Made by a program: the position numbers and the translations under genes
Part shown: positions 1 through 9,586 of the stretch, piece by piece
Layout of the letters: each line of letters begins with the position of its first letter
How positions within the stretch are numbered: position 1 is the first letter of the stretch
The notes under the pieces: generated by a model
Database searches by the model: none
The model's input: only the letters and a program-made list of their open reading frames with translations
What the model was told of the DNA's origin: nothing
Assembly (NCBI RefSeq): GCF_963666675.1
Contig: NZ_OY762929.1
Coordinates: 2,418,001-2,482,000 of the forward strand
Source: an uncultured Desulfobacter sp.
GTDB taxonomy: Bacteria > Desulfobacterota > Desulfobacteria > Desulfobacterales > Desulfobacteraceae
Reading direction: 5' to 3'
DNA length: 64,000 nt

Positions 1-1
1 A

Positions 2-397
2 ACAGCAGACAAAATAGACATGGACGGAAATGAAACCATTTTGTTGGTGGAGGATGAACCTTCCATCCTACGAATGACCCGCATGATGCTGGAACGAAGC
101 GGTTACAAAATTCTTGCGGCCAGCACGCCGGGAGAAGCGGTCTCGATTGCCCGTGAACACACTGACAAAATTCACCTACTCATGACTGACGTGGTTATGC
201 CCGAGATGAACGGGCGGAACCTGGCAAAAAAAATCCTGTCCTTACACCCCAATCTCAAACGCCTGTTCATGTCCGGCTACACCGCCAACGTCATTGCCCA
301 CCACGGTATTTTGGATGAAGGCGTGAACTTCATACAGAAACCGTTCTCGAAGCAGGATCTGGCAATCAAGATTCGGGAGGTGCTGGATCAGGATTAA
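2..397 (+). CDS. Receiver domain, C-terminal end of a probable hybrid histidine kinase (5'-truncated by window)
   Basis: A complete CheY-like receiver domain fills the visible protein. It shows the acidic pocket (VEDE near the start), the phospho-acceptor Asp in LLMTDVVMPEMNG, the conserved Thr/Ser region (MSGYT) and the Lys in QKPF. The frame stays open upstream of the first Met (position 20) to the window edge, and the domain ends at the stop with no output domain. Both facts fit the C-terminal receiver of a hybrid sensor kinase whose kinase part lies outside the window. A stand-alone single-domain response regulator starting at position 20 is the alternative. The phosphorylation role is family knowledge; the partner is unknown. 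Confidence 0.8.
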   Translation, partial: TADKIDMDGNETILLVEDEPSILRMTRMMLERSGYKILAASTPGEAVSIAREHTDKIHLLMTDVVMPEMNGRNLAKKILSLHPNLKRLFMSGYTANVIAHHGILDEGVNFIQKPFSKQDLAIKIREVLDQD

Positions 398-512
398 AAT
401 TCAACATTGCACATAATTTTCAAAAGTAAAACTATTGCGGGGTAGTGGAAATGGTATTCGTCGTATTCATGACAATTTTTCCAAAAAGTATCTGGTTTTG
501 AGGAAAGACCGA

Positions 513-545
513 CCCCGGATTATGTCTATTAGTCCTGGGGTTTTT
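513..545 (+). terminator. Rho-independent terminator after the receiver-domain gene
   Basis: CCCCGGA at 513-519 pairs with TCC(T)GGGG at 533-540 (one bulged T), followed by TTTTT. It lies 115 bases after the stop of the receiver-domain gene. The rest of 398-755 shows no convincing gene; a GAGGGG ribosome-binding site precedes the next start at 756. Confidence 0.5.
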
Positions 546-755
546 GGAAAACCATTCAACCCCAATATGTTGTGTCTGCTTTGAAAAGCCACGAATCAAT
601 TTTATAGAACAAATTGTTGAATCAGAAAAAAACTGACCCTGGCAGATTTAGGTAGGTTTTATTAAAACAATAACTTGACATTGTGACTCAAGTTGGCGAT
701 GGATAACTATTTAATTGCGGACTGTTGAAATTCAATTGGATGATGAGGGGAACTG

Positions 756-1574
756 ATGAAGAAAATTCTGATTTCACTGGTGTTTATTTTTACCGTTGCT
801 TCTTATGCAAATGCTGCTCTTTCAAATTCAGTTGCAAATACAAGCATCCTTGTCGATTGGTTATCTTTTCAGTGCGTAGGATACAGTACAGACGAGAATT
901 CTGCCCCCTCACTTTCATGGAGCAACTATAACGAATATTCAAGTGGGAATTTAAACCCCGAACATATATCTGATCACGCCGAGAACTGGTCAGACGGGAC
1001 ATCCGTCACAACTGGAGATGAAGGAGGTCAGGTAACGGCAAGCACTTCACTTACTGATTTGTATATTTCAACTTCGTCAACGGCCTTAAATGTTCCTAAT
1101 ACTCCACAATATATAAGTTACGGCGATGCCATAGGTATACTTTCGCGGGAAGCTGATATTTCCGTAAGTGGTTACGGAGTTATTGAATTTAGCGTCGGTT
1201 ACCAATGGACTCTTGATATCAATGATTTAGCTGATTTCTCTAGTGCAGATATATATATCAGTATGTATGTGATTCGCCCAAATGATAACGAAACTGGATA
1301 TAAGTATGACATATTCAGGGACAGTTTTGAATTATACGTCAATATAGAAAATGATGGGGCCAACAGCTTGTCTGGTTCAGGAACATTATCTTTCAGCTTT
1401 GAAGTAGAGGATGGTGACGAATGGACGTTTAGAACATTCGTTTCATCAGCAACTCGTGGATATAATGAAACTGCTGTTCCGATTCCAGGATCAGTATGGT
1501 TGTTAGGAACCTCATTAATGTTGCTATTTTATCTTCAGGCATCAAATGGGGTAGGACCACGCATAAGACTATGA
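756..1574 (+). CDS. Secreted protein with PEP-CTERM-like sorting tail
   Basis: 272 aa. It has an N-terminal signal peptide (MKKILISLVFIFTVASYANA, cleavage after ANA) and a polar Ser/Thr/Asp-rich middle without cysteine clusters. The C-terminal signal AVPIPGSVWLLGTSL is followed by a hydrophobic stretch and a basic end (RIRL). The VPxPGSVWLLG pattern is the PEP-CTERM variant common in Desulfobacterota, which is recognised by an exosortase-type sorting system and often linked to exopolysaccharide. The basic tail is longer and less arginine-dense than usual. The body matches no family I recognise. Start chosen for the signal peptide and the GAGGGG ribosome-binding site 5 bases upstream. No exosortase gene is in the window. 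Confidence 0.7.
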   Translation: MKKILISLVFIFTVASYANAALSNSVANTSILVDWLSFQCVGYSTDENSAPSLSWSNYNEYSSGNLNPEHISDHAENWSDGTSVTTGDEGGQVTASTSLTDLYISTSSTALNVPNTPQYISYGDAIGILSREADISVSGYGVIEFSVGYQWTLDINDLADFSSADIYISMYVIRPNDNETGYKYDIFRDSFELYVNIENDGANSLSGSGTLSFSFEVEDGDEWTFRTFVSSATRGYNETAVPIPGSVWLLGTSLMLLFYLQASNGVGPRIRL

Positions 1575-1931
1575 ATTAAATTAGTTAAGTTAAGTTAATA
1601 AATCAAAAGAGCCATATAGGAAATCAGAGCAAATATTCAACAACCCAAATGCACACGGGCAAGCCGGTGATTTCGTAATGTTATACGCTTCTTTTTTCAG
1701 AAATCTTTAAGGAATCGATGATCCCACAACATAAGTCTATTATCGGTGACCGGTAAAATTTTGAACGTAGGCACCAATTCCAGAAGAAAGAACCAGGAAT
1801 TTAAAATCTATGCCAGTGAACCCTACAAATGGTATGGCTCGCTTTTTTCAAAAACATGCCCCCGCACATCTTGTGCCGGAATTTTTTCATTCGACCAGAA
1901 AATTAACTGTCAAAATATGAGCGTCGGTCAT
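1575..1931. other. Intergenic region without a recognised gene
   Basis: The stretch after the PEP-CTERM-like gene holds only short open frames with unrecognisable translations. I see no tRNA-like fold or clear terminator. A palindromic repeat begins at 1932. Confidence 0.5.
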
Positions 1932-1991
1932 TGTAGGGGCAGGTCTCTGTGCCTGCCCTAACGGGGGCAACCACAGGGGATTGCCCCTACA
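1932..1991. repeat. Palindromic intergenic repeat (GTAGGGGC...GCCCCTAC type)
   Basis: Outer arms TGTAGGGGCA (1932-1941) and TGCCCCTACA (1982-1991) are inverted copies. Between them sit two smaller hairpins: GGGCAGG/CCTGCCC at about 1938-1958 and GGGGCAA/TTGCCCC at about 1964-1988. This three-hairpin arrangement matches a REP-like non-coding repeat found between genes in many bacteria. No coding role is apparent. Only one copy was noticed in this window. Confidence 0.7.
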
Positions 1992-2237
1992 AAAGATGGC
2001 CGATGTTGTGATCAAGCCCAAAATATGGATTGACAAGAGGGCGATTGGAGTAGACTACCTCAAAAACAGGGTCCATTTTTGGGGTGAACGACTAGCGCAG
2101 ACTTTCCCTGTACTTCCATACGTTTTAAATTCTTAAACCGGCGAGTAATATACGTGTATCCCGTAGTTTCCGATTCCTATCAATTCAGATTTTTTAATAG
2201 ACCATAATAATGGTTCAAAAGTGGCCTGGAAAAAACT

Positions 2238-2378
2238 TCAAAAAGGTGTGAAAAATACCAGACATAAAGCCATATCTTTAAAACTGTTTTTTATAATGGC
2301 AATGGTGACGCAGACTCCGGCCCCGATTCAGGTAAGCCCAAGACCTATAACCATCATGACAATAGCGGTAATCGTCAT
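2238..2378 (-). pseudogene. Small MetS-like transporter partner broken by an in-frame TGA
   Basis: The start codon overlaps the transporter stop (ATGA, 2375-2378). The translation begins MTITAIVMMVIGLGLT, meets TGA at 2328-2330, then continues IGAGVCVTIAIIKNS and ends about 30 codons later. NSS-type amino-acid transporters are often followed by a tiny one-helix MetS-like subunit with the pattern MxxxAIxMMxxGLGxTWGG. The TGA sits where that family has Trp, so a TGG-to-TGA nonsense change is the simple reading. Selenocysteine is unlikely because the position is not Cys. Either the partner is lost or the truncated peptide still works. Confidence 0.55.
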
Positions 2379-3847
2379 TTTCTTCTCCCGTTAGTGGTCA
2401 CATGAAACATGACACTGAGAATGATGACGCCTTGTACCATACACAAGCCAAATACCAACAAGGCCGAGTAGGGATATCCACCATATGGGGCTTTAATGTC
2501 TCCGATCAGGTTGGATAGGATCATATAGCCGAGGATGGCCGGAGTGATGTATTTAAGGCAGACGGTCCATAGCTTTCCGACTTTGAAGTCACTGGTCAGA
2601 TTGATGTGATCCTTAAACTTGTCTATGCCGCAGATCCAGACCAGGAATACGATCTCCAAGAGCCCTCCCGCTAATACGCCGAAATTGTTGATGAACCGGA
2701 CCACGATATCCAGCACCAACAGTCCGGAATGTGTCGCAAACACGATGCCGCACACAATGCCGATGCCGCAGTAAATACTGGCCGCAGCTTTACGGCTGAT
2801 GCCGAATCGGTCAATAAGTACGGACACCGAGACCTCGCAGATGGATATCATGGAACTCAAGCCTGCAAAAAGCAGGGCGGCAAAGAACAAGGTTCCGAAT
2901 AATATGGGACCGGGCAGGCTGTTAATGGCCTTGGGAATGGTGACAAAGGCAAGGCCCACACCCGAGCCGACCACTTGATCAACCCCCACGCCCTTTAGGA
3001 AAGCCATATTGCCCAGGATCGAAAAGACCATAATGCCGCAAAGGATACTGAATCCGCAATTGCAGAACGCCGTGATAAATCCGTTGTTTGCCATATCCGA
3101 ATTTTTGGGCAGGTAGCTTGCGTAGGTGAGCATGATGGCAAAGCCGATGGAAAGGCTGAAAAAAATTTGGCCATAGGCCTCAACCCAGACCTTGAAGTTG
3201 AACAGTGCCGAAAAATCGGGTTGAAACATCCAGTTCAGGCCTTCAGTCGCCCCTTCCAGGGTTACGGCCCGGGCGGTGATGACGATAACCATAATAAAAA
3301 GCAGGGGCATGAAAATTTTGCCGGCCAATTCAATCCCTTTTTTAACACCATTGAAAAGCACCACCCAACAAACCAACCAGGCGCAGAGGATGGCCCCGAG
3401 TATGGGCCACCGGATGCCGTTAAAGGCAAACGGTGTGTCTGAAAGCTGAAGATAGGTTTTATAAAAGAAATTTGCGGTATCTCCACCCCAGCCCTGGGTA
3501 AAGGCCAGAACCAGATAGGATATGGTCCAGCCCACCACCGCCACATAATATATAGAGATGATAAAGGAGACCAACAGCTGCCACCACCCCAGCCATTCCC
3601 AGCGATGGGACAGTTCCCTGAAGATATTGGGCGCAGAGGTTTTGAATCTATGCCCGACCCCAAATTCCAGAATCAGGAACGGAATGCCCGCCGTGACCAT
3701 GGCAAAAAGATACGGGATAAAAAAAGCGCCGCCTCCGTTTTCATAGGCAACATAGGGAAATCGCCAGATATTCCCTAAACCGATGGCCGATCCGATGGCC
3801 GCGAAGATAAAGCCGGTCCGCGTGCCCCATTGTTCTCTTTTATTCAT
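2375..3847 (-). CDS. Sodium-dependent amino-acid transporter, NSS (SNF) family
   Basis: 490 aa from the start used here. It is an inner-membrane symporter of the neurotransmitter:sodium symporter family, expected to import an amino acid with Na+. The N-terminus has the family signature WGTRTGFIFAAIGSAIGLGN followed by IWRFPY, the unwound TM1 region that binds Na+ and substrate, and about 11-12 hydrophobic segments follow. The frame stays open 28 codons further upstream, but ATG at 3847 fits the family N-terminus and has GGAAG about 10 bases before it. It overlaps a MetS-like partner ORF that is now interrupted. The substrate cannot be told from sequence. Confidence 0.9.
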   Translation of the reverse strand: MNKREQWGTRTGFIFAAIGSAIGLGNIWRFPYVAYENGGGAFFIPYLFAMVTAGIPFLILEFGVGHRFKTSAPNIFRELSHRWEWLGWWQLLVSFIISIYYVAVVGWTISYLVLAFTQGWGGDTANFFYKTYLQLSDTPFAFNGIRWPILGAILCAWLVCWVVLFNGVKKGIELAGKIFMPLLFIMVIVITARAVTLEGATEGLNWMFQPDFSALFNFKVWVEAYGQIFFSLSIGFAIMLTYASYLPKNSDMANNGFITAFCNCGFSILCGIMVFSILGNMAFLKGVGVDQVVGSGVGLAFVTIPKAINSLPGPILFGTLFFAALLFAGLSSMISICEVSVSVLIDRFGISRKAAASIYCGIGIVCGIVFATHSGLLVLDIVVRFINNFGVLAGGLLEIVFLVWICGIDKFKDHINLTSDFKVGKLWTVCLKYITPAILGYMILSNLIGDIKAPYGGYPYSALLVFGLCMVQGVIILSVMFHVTTNGRRK

Positions 3848-4116
3848 ACACCAACTTCCGTTTGTAATATAAATAAGGGCCATGGGTTGGACTGATGTAT
3901 CAACATCCAGGCGCAACCCAGAACAAAACATGAAAATAATTTAACAACTGATTTGGACTTTACTATATTCACTTTTGTGAATCAATACAGAGTGATTTTA
4001 TTAATTTCTGGACGACAATACGATTATTTACATTGAAATTTCAAAGGATCTGGCTGTAACAGAGAGTGACGAAATCGAATAATTCTTGGGACTTTACTTA
4101 ATTGTTTTCAGTATAT

Positions 4117-4144
4117 GGTGGGCAACGCTGGGCTTTTACCCACC
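4117..4144 (-). other. Hairpin downstream of the Pfa-like operon
   Basis: GGTGGG (4117-4122) and CCCACC (4139-4144) can pair around a 16-base loop, about 40 bases beyond the last gene of the minus-strand operon. No T-run follows, so it is at best a weak terminator. Nothing else was recognised in 3848-4181. Confidence 0.25.
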
Positions 4145-4181
4145 CTACCTGAGTTATGACTGGTGCGGCATGCATCATCTA

Positions 4182-5972
4182 TCATTTATTCAGACAACAT
4201 TTTTTGTATTTCTTTCCACTGCCGCAAGGGCATGGATCATTTCTTCCAATTTTAGGCGCTTCTCTTTGAAATGGCGTTATCTTTCTATTATTTTTTTGAT
4301 CATTAAACATATCATTTAGTTCTTGTTCCCTTAATTTTTGTCGCTTTTCGTCTTCCTTTCTTTTCTCTCTGATCGCAGAAAGTTCAGGGATATCATCATT
4401 GTGGAGGATACTCAGGCATTCTAAAGGCTCGCCAATATAGCCGGCGTCGTTTTCATTATTATAAATTTCCCGGAGAACTGGTATTCCCCTGGGATCTCCA
4501 ATTCCGCGCAGGCAATAGGCAAGCATTTCATAGGAATTCAATTCACTGCTTTCATCTCTCCACTTTTCCATAATTAAGTCAAAAGATTCAGGATATGGGA
4601 GATATTCAAGGATTGAAGCCAGGTCCAAGCCGTCAATTTCATTATTTTGACAGGCTTTTAAAATTAATTCATCCGCGGACTCGTCCATTGCATTAATGGC
4701 GCTTATCGCGTCTCCATAAATAAAATCCAGGCCGTCAGCCTCATTTAAAACACGAATCAAATCAGATACAAATTCTTTTTTACCAATTCGACCCATGATG
4801 TTTACAATGTGAATGTCGCCCCAGGTATTCAATTCATCTGATAGCGCTGCTTTCAATTCAGATACAGGGGCAAGATCAACCACTTTTTGGGATAATTCTT
4901 CGGGTACGCTGGGTCCGGAATTTTGTATTGCCTGGATCAAGTCGGCGATGTGTGCGTCCGGCATTAAAGCCTTCACATAAACATTGCGCTCCAGAATAGA
5001 GAAATATACTGACAGCACGAGAGAAACTAATGTCAATACGTCATCATAATTTTTAGATGTCTTGAGTTTAGGCCATAAAGAAGATTGCGTGGATAGCGTC
5101 TCAAATAAAAATATCCCTGCTGAATCCTTATTGAAAAACTTTATTATTTCGTCAGGTACTGTTTCCTCGGGGTAGCGTTTCTGTATCGTGTCCCGGGCAT
5201 CGGACAGCAGTGTTGTAATGAGATCCTGGTATTGGTTCTTCTTAATTAAAAGAGTAAGTTCATCCTTTACGTTCTGTGCAACGGATAGATGATCATTTTT
5301 ATTAAAAAAGGAATCAAAGACTTCCGCAGGATTTAAAATAATGCTTTCAGGTCCAAAACTTTTTCTGAAATCATCAAAATAATCAGTGGCATCACAATAA
5401 TCTCCAAAACCATTTAGCTCGATCAGCTCCGGATCTTTGCCTTTTTTTATACTTTTTAGAATGATATCCGTGATCCAGGCAATATCCTCTTGATGCTCAT
5501 GCTTTAAGAGATTGTAAACTGCATGAGCGTTAAGCACGGGGTCTTTGATTCGCTCGACGGCGGAAATTAATATTTCTCTTGCTTGATCATCATAAATGCT
5601 TCCCAAATAATCAAAAACCCCAAACAACGAATCTGTATTCAGATTATTTGGTATATTTTCAATGATTGTTTCCAAGGCCGGCGCATATTTCATCTTTGAT
5701 AATGCCTCGGCGCAATTGGAGGGGATGTTTCCGGAATCATGCAAAAAACTATTCAGGATAGCCGGCGCATGTTGGACGGCTTTATGTGCAGCAATATATT
5801 TGGGTGCTGCACATGCCAGGTGTGAATCTTCATCTGAGATCAATTTACTGATCTCGTCGGTATATCTATTGGCGTATTTTTTTTCTAAAGCGTCAAATGC
5901 CCATTCTCTGACAAGGCTGTTGTCATGGGAAAGATACTTTACATAATCTTTATAGTTCCAAAGTCTGCGCAT
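4182..5972 (-). CDS. HEAT-repeat-like protein with C-terminal SEC-C zinc motif
   Basis: 596 aa. Repeated helical pairs rich in Leu/Ala/Asp (for example VREWAFDALEKKYANRYTDE near the N-terminus) suggest an alpha-solenoid of HEAT-like repeats. The last about 20 residues contain RNDPCPCGSGKKYKKCC, a SEC-C motif, which binds zinc in SecA and in many otherwise unrelated proteins. No enzymatic residues are visible and no signal peptide is present, so it is cytoplasmic. It begins 11 bases after the stop of the ketoreductase/dehydratase frame, with AGGAA upstream, and so is probably cotranscribed with the Pfa-like genes. Its role there is unknown; a scaffold or adaptor role is a guess. Confidence 0.75.
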   Translation of the reverse strand: MRRLWNYKDYVKYLSHDNSLVREWAFDALEKKYANRYTDEISKLISDEDSHLACAAPKYIAAHKAVQHAPAILNSFLHDSGNIPSNCAEALSKMKYAPALETIIENIPNNLNTDSLFGVFDYLGSIYDDQAREILISAVERIKDPVLNAHAVYNLLKHEHQEDIAWITDIILKSIKKGKDPELIELNGFGDYCDATDYFDDFRKSFGPESIILNPAEVFDSFFNKNDHLSVAQNVKDELTLLIKKNQYQDLITTLLSDARDTIQKRYPEETVPDEIIKFFNKDSAGIFLFETLSTQSSLWPKLKTSKNYDDVLTLVSLVLSVYFSILERNVYVKALMPDAHIADLIQAIQNSGPSVPEELSQKVVDLAPVSELKAALSDELNTWGDIHIVNIMGRIGKKEFVSDLIRVLNEADGLDFIYGDAISAINAMDESADELILKACQNNEIDGLDLASILEYLPYPESFDLIMEKWRDESSELNSYEMLAYCLRGIGDPRGIPVLREIYNNENDAGYIGEPLECLSILHNDDIPELSAIREKRKEDEKRQKLREQELNDMFNDQKNNRKITPFQREAPKIGRNDPCPCGSGKKYKKCCLNK

Positions 5973-5983
5973 TATTATTCCTG

Positions 5984-8900
5984 TTAGGATGGGTTGGATA
6001 GTTTTTTCTCTTTTTTCAAATTCGTTTGTGTGGGCAGGGCCTGCAAAGAGAAAGAAAAATGCTTCATTTCATAAATACAGATGCCGTCCACACTCAAGGT
6101 GCCGTCGGCGGTTGCCCGGCAACCTGTTTCATCCATGGTGCACGCACTGATGTGGGCCTGGACAACAATGTTTGAATTCGAGCGGATGATCTGCCCCCGG
6201 TAGGTCCATGCATGTTCATGGTTTTCTGCAACGGCCGGGGCATATTGTTCCGGGTTCAGATCGAATTTTTTGATCATGAAAAGCCGGATTAACTGGAGGA
6301 AGGATTCTACGCCCAACGACCCTGGGCAGACCGGGTCCTGATAAAAATGGGCATGGAAGAACCACTCATCTGGATCCACCTGTTTTTCACCCTGGATCAG
6401 CCCCTGGCCGTGTAATCCTGCGTTAAAATCAAGAAACGAAATTTTGTCAATCATTCTCAATGCTTTTCCCGGCATCCCCGTATTCGGGCCGATGTTGCTG
6501 TCTTCCGGGGTTAAGGGGGCATGATCTTCAAGAACAATGTCTGATTGCAAGCTCTCTTTTTCAATAGCTGCGAACGCCTCGGTATCCCGGATTCCCACCT
6601 GTTTGGCCAAGGCATCCGCCGTAAAAAAACCGAAATTGGTGGTGCCTGTGTACACGGATTGGCCTTTGTTGAGCACATCCATATCAAAGTTTTGAATGAT
6701 CATGCCGCCGGCCTTGGAGACCTCGGTCATTCTTACCCTGATTTTTACCGTCCCCGAGGTCCGGGTAAGGTTTTTAACGAGTCTGGCTTTTCCCCCAAGG
6801 TTTCTGAAATGCAGACGATCCTCGCTGAGCAGGGCCGCACCGCCATAGGCGGCAAGCCATCCACAGGGCTGAAGGGCCACTTCAAGCAAAATGCAAAAGG
6901 GCATGGTCTCGGTGTGGTTGGCTGCAAAATACCAGGCGTCTTTATCAATTTTGTAGGTGGTTTCTATCCATCCGCCGGGGGCGGTTTGCCAGGCCGGGTG
7001 GTCCGCTTTGGTCACCGCATCCATGAAAAAGTAAGGGGGCCTTGGTAGTCTTGCAATTTCACGCTTTTGGTCGAAAACTTTATAGGGTTCTCCAAATGCC
7101 TCGGATGGATTGCCCTGGGCAAAGGCTAAAATTTTGTCCCGGTTAAACAGAGGGCGGGATTTAAATTTTTCAAGCAACCCGGGATCCATGACCGCTTCAA
7201 ACCCCATGATACTTGCAATGACCGTGTTATTTTCATCCAGGAATGTAAAATATCCTTTTATTTTGTGCTGATCCTGGTGATTGACCGTAAAGATAATCCG
7301 CACCTTTTCCCCGCTTTGTCCGGGGAAGGCCTTAAAAATACGTAAATTGGCAAAGCTTGCGGGCAGGCAGACCTGTCCGCAATTGTGAAAGGTCCACAGA
7401 ATTGCCGTCTGGAACGCGGCATCCAGCACCATGGGGTCCATGGTCCATTGCCGTGCATGGGGCGTTTTATACCATGTGCCGATGTCCGGTGCCGTGGCAG
7501 TCATCACCTCGATGCCCTTGGGGGACACGCCGCGAATTTCAGAAATGCACTGCAGGTCGCCCTCATGAAACAAAATGGTTTCATAGGCCTGGTCCATGCT
7601 GATCTCCCAGGGCGCAAGGTCCAAAGATAAGAATTCGGGTAAGACCGGGGGCTGGGGCAGGTTCTCTGCCAACAGCACCTGGGCCCTGACATGCTGGACT
7701 GTTAATCCCTTTTTACCCGAAGAGGTGATGCGGCCCGGTGTAAAGTGCTGATGATCGATGGTGGCGCACTTTCCAATGTCCACCTGAACCTCTGTTTTGC
7801 CGTCTCCGGGCACGATGCCTTTGAGCAACTGCACTTTTTCCATGCCGGCAAAGTGCAGGCCCGGATTGTTTTTCTCAGCGCCGCCGGCCAGCAGGTCCAC
7901 CATCAGGGCCAGGGGAACCACCGGTGCGTTGTCGATTTTATGGTCGTCAATAATAGCACTGTCCCGGCTGCTGAAGGTTTGGGTCAGTACTTTATTCATT
8001 ACAGCAGCGGGTTCCGGCACCTCCGAGGGAATGGTGCCTCCCACAACGATCTCAACGCAAGATCCGTCGGTATTGCCCATCTCCGCCACCATCTGCCGGG
8101 CGCCTGCCTGGATGGGGATCAGTTCAATCCGGCGTTTTTCAAATTCACGTTTCAACGCATCCGTGACCATGCCGCCGTCCCAGGGCCCCCAATTGACGGC
8201 AATGGCCCTGCAATGGGGGAGAGTTGCTTGTTTGGCCCGGGCGATTTTATTGAGCACTTCATTGGCCATGGCATAATCGCATTGGCCGGTATTGCCGAAT
8301 CTGGCCGCAACCGATGAAAACATCACCAGGTATTTTAGCTTGTCCTGGTCCACGGACGACAGCAGGGCAAAAAGCCCGTCGATTTTTGTTTGAAAGACCT
8401 TTTCAAACTGTTCGGGTGTTTTTTCACAGATCAATTTATCTTCAAGGACACCGGCCCCATGGATCAAAGCGGTCACAGGGCCTAACTGCCGGCTTACATC
8501 TTCCATGGTTGTCTGGACACGATCCTTATCCCGGATGTCCACGCAGTAGTAGGCCACCTCATTGCCCCATTCTTGTATACGCGTCAGATTGGTTTTAATA
8601 TCGCGGTTTGAGACAAACCGGCGATATTCAGTTTCCACCCGGGCAGGCGTGGGTTTTTCATTGTCAAAGGCATTGGCAAAAATGGCTTGCTTCATCTGGG
8701 CGGGGCTGTCCATACCGTCAAGCCAGACCGGTTCCTCAAAGGGCGGTTCGGATCTGCCCAGAAGGGCGATTTTAGACCGGCACTGTTTGGCAAGGGCAAT
8801 GGCGCACGCGGCGGTAACGCCCCTGGCCCCCCCGGAAATCACCACAACATCGGATTCGTCCAGGTCGATTTCCAGCGGTTCGCCCACAGGCTTGGATACA

Positions 8901-9586
8901 AGTTCGGGAATATAACAGTTTTCAGCGTCAAGCCCCATTTCCACGGCACCCCGGGTCATCATCATGGCCACGGCAGCTTCGGCATTCTTTTTTACGGCTT
9001 TGGGATCAAAGGGCAGGTCAAGGGCACGGCACAACACCTGCTTCCATTCCAGGGCGGCTGTTTTGGCAAGGCCTGCCATGCCGCCGTAAACCGGACTGAT
9101 TTGAGGATTTAAATTTTTAAACCCGAATCCGCCGCCAAGAAAGCTGACACAGGCCATGAAGCCGCCGCCTGCTTTGGCGCTTGCTTCAAGATGAGGCCCG
9201 TTTTTAGATGCCATGCTGAATGCCGTTAAAAGAAACCGGCTTGCCAGGGCATCGTCCCCGGGCGTGTCAAAGGCGTCCGGGATGAGAACAATGCCTGCGG
9301 CATTTGGAAGATCGGGAATGTTTTCGGGGGTGGCGTCAATAATCTGTGCATTAATATCAAGTTTTTTAAACTCTTTTTTAAATGCTGCAGCTATGCCCGC
9401 GCTGTCTTTTGTCAGGTAAATGGTTTTACCCGCAGGAATCTGGATTTTTGCCCCGTTATAGAAGCGGACCTGATGGGCAGGAAAGGCGGATAGCTCAACT
9501 TCCTGCCTGCCAAGGGGCTTTAAATCGGTTTTCAGGGCCGGTTCAGTCCGGCCCGGGTCATTTATGGCGTCATGCGAAGTTTTTTT
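5984..9586 (-). CDS. Pfa-like synthase second part: KR, DH and two FabA-like dehydratase domains, probably reached by frameshift
   Basis: The frame is open from 9586. Numbering from the first Met (9214, 1076 aa) gives these parts. The ketoreductase structural part is at 1-110. The catalytic KR has GGARGV (128-133) for NADPH and Ser300/301, Tyr314 and Asn318. A polyketide-type DH at about 420-680 has His425 and LDAAFQ (Asp598). Two FabA-like hot-dog domains follow, the first with His767 and Glu778 and the second with FFHAHFYQDPVCPGSLGVES. Coding sequence continues about 120 codons upstream of Met 9214 into the A9 run at 9580-9588, with no ATG, GTG or TTG in frame. Starting at 9214 would cut the KR fold. 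The likely product is therefore a fusion with the KS-AT-ACP-ACP protein after a -1 shift or slippage. The A9 could also be a one-base sequence error. Confidence 0.8.
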   Translation of the reverse strand, partial: KKTSHDAINDPGRTEPALKTDLKPLGRQEVELSAFPAHQVRFYNGAKIQIPAGKTIYLTKDSAGIAAAFKKEFKKLDINAQIIDATPENIPDLPNAAGIVLIPDAFDTPGDDALASRFLLTAFSMASKNGPHLEASAKAGGGFMACVSFLGGGFGFKNLNPQISPVYGGMAGLAKTAALEWKQVLCRALDLPFDPKAVKKNAEAAVAMMMTRGAVEMGLDAENCYIPELVSKPVGEPLEIDLDESDVVVISGGARGVTAACAIALAKQCRSKIALLGRSEPPFEEPVWLDGMDSPAQMKQAIFANAFDNEKPTPARVETEYRRFVSNRDIKTNLTRIQEWGNEVAYYCVDIRDKDRVQTTMEDVSRQLGPVTALIHGAGVLEDKLICEKTPEQFEKVFQTKIDGLFALLSSVDQDKLKYLVMFSSVAARFGNTGQCDYAMANEVLNKIARAKQATLPHCRAIAVNWGPWDGGMVTDALKREFEKRRIELIPIQAGARQMVAEMGNTDGSCVEIVVGGTIPSEVPEPAAVMNKVLTQTFSSRDSAIIDDHKIDNAPVVPLALMVDLLAGGAEKNNPGLHFAGMEKVQLLKGIVPGDGKTEVQVDIGKCATIDHQHFTPGRITSSGKKGLTVQHVRAQVLLAENLPQPPVLPEFLSLDLAPWEISMDQAYETILFHEGDLQCISEIRGVSPKGIEVMTATAPDIGTWYKTPHARQWTMDPMVLDAAFQTAILWTFHNCGQVCLPASFANLRIFKAFPGQSGEKVRIIFTVNHQDQHKIKGYFTFLDENNTVIASIMGFEAVMDPGLLEKFKSRPLFNRDKILAFAQGNPSEAFGEPYKVFDQKREIARLPRPPYFFMDAVTKADHPAWQTAPGGWIETTYKIDKDAWYFAANHTETMPFCILLEVALQPCGWLAAYGGAALLSEDRLHFRNLGGKARLVKNLTRTSGTVKIRVRMTEVSKAGGMIIQNFDMDVLNKGQSVYTGTTNFGFFTADALAKQVGIRDTEAFAAIEKESLQSDIVLEDHAPLTPEDSNIGPNTGMPGKALRMIDKISFLDFNAGLHGQGLIQGEKQVDPDEWFFHAHFYQDPVCPGSLGVESFLQLIRLFMIKKFDLNPEQYAPAVAENHEHAWTYRGQIIRSNSNIVVQAHISACTMDETGCRATADGTLSVDGICIYEMKHFSFSLQALPTQTNLKKEKKLSNPS

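Noticed and set aside
1746..1961. 71-codon open frame as a gene
   Set aside because: No recognisable domain, poor start context, and it ends within the palindromic repeat.
2328..2330. In-frame TGA in the MetS-like ORF as a second selenocysteine
   Set aside because: The position corresponds to Trp, not Cys, in the family and no SECIS-like hairpin was evident; a nonsense change is simpler.
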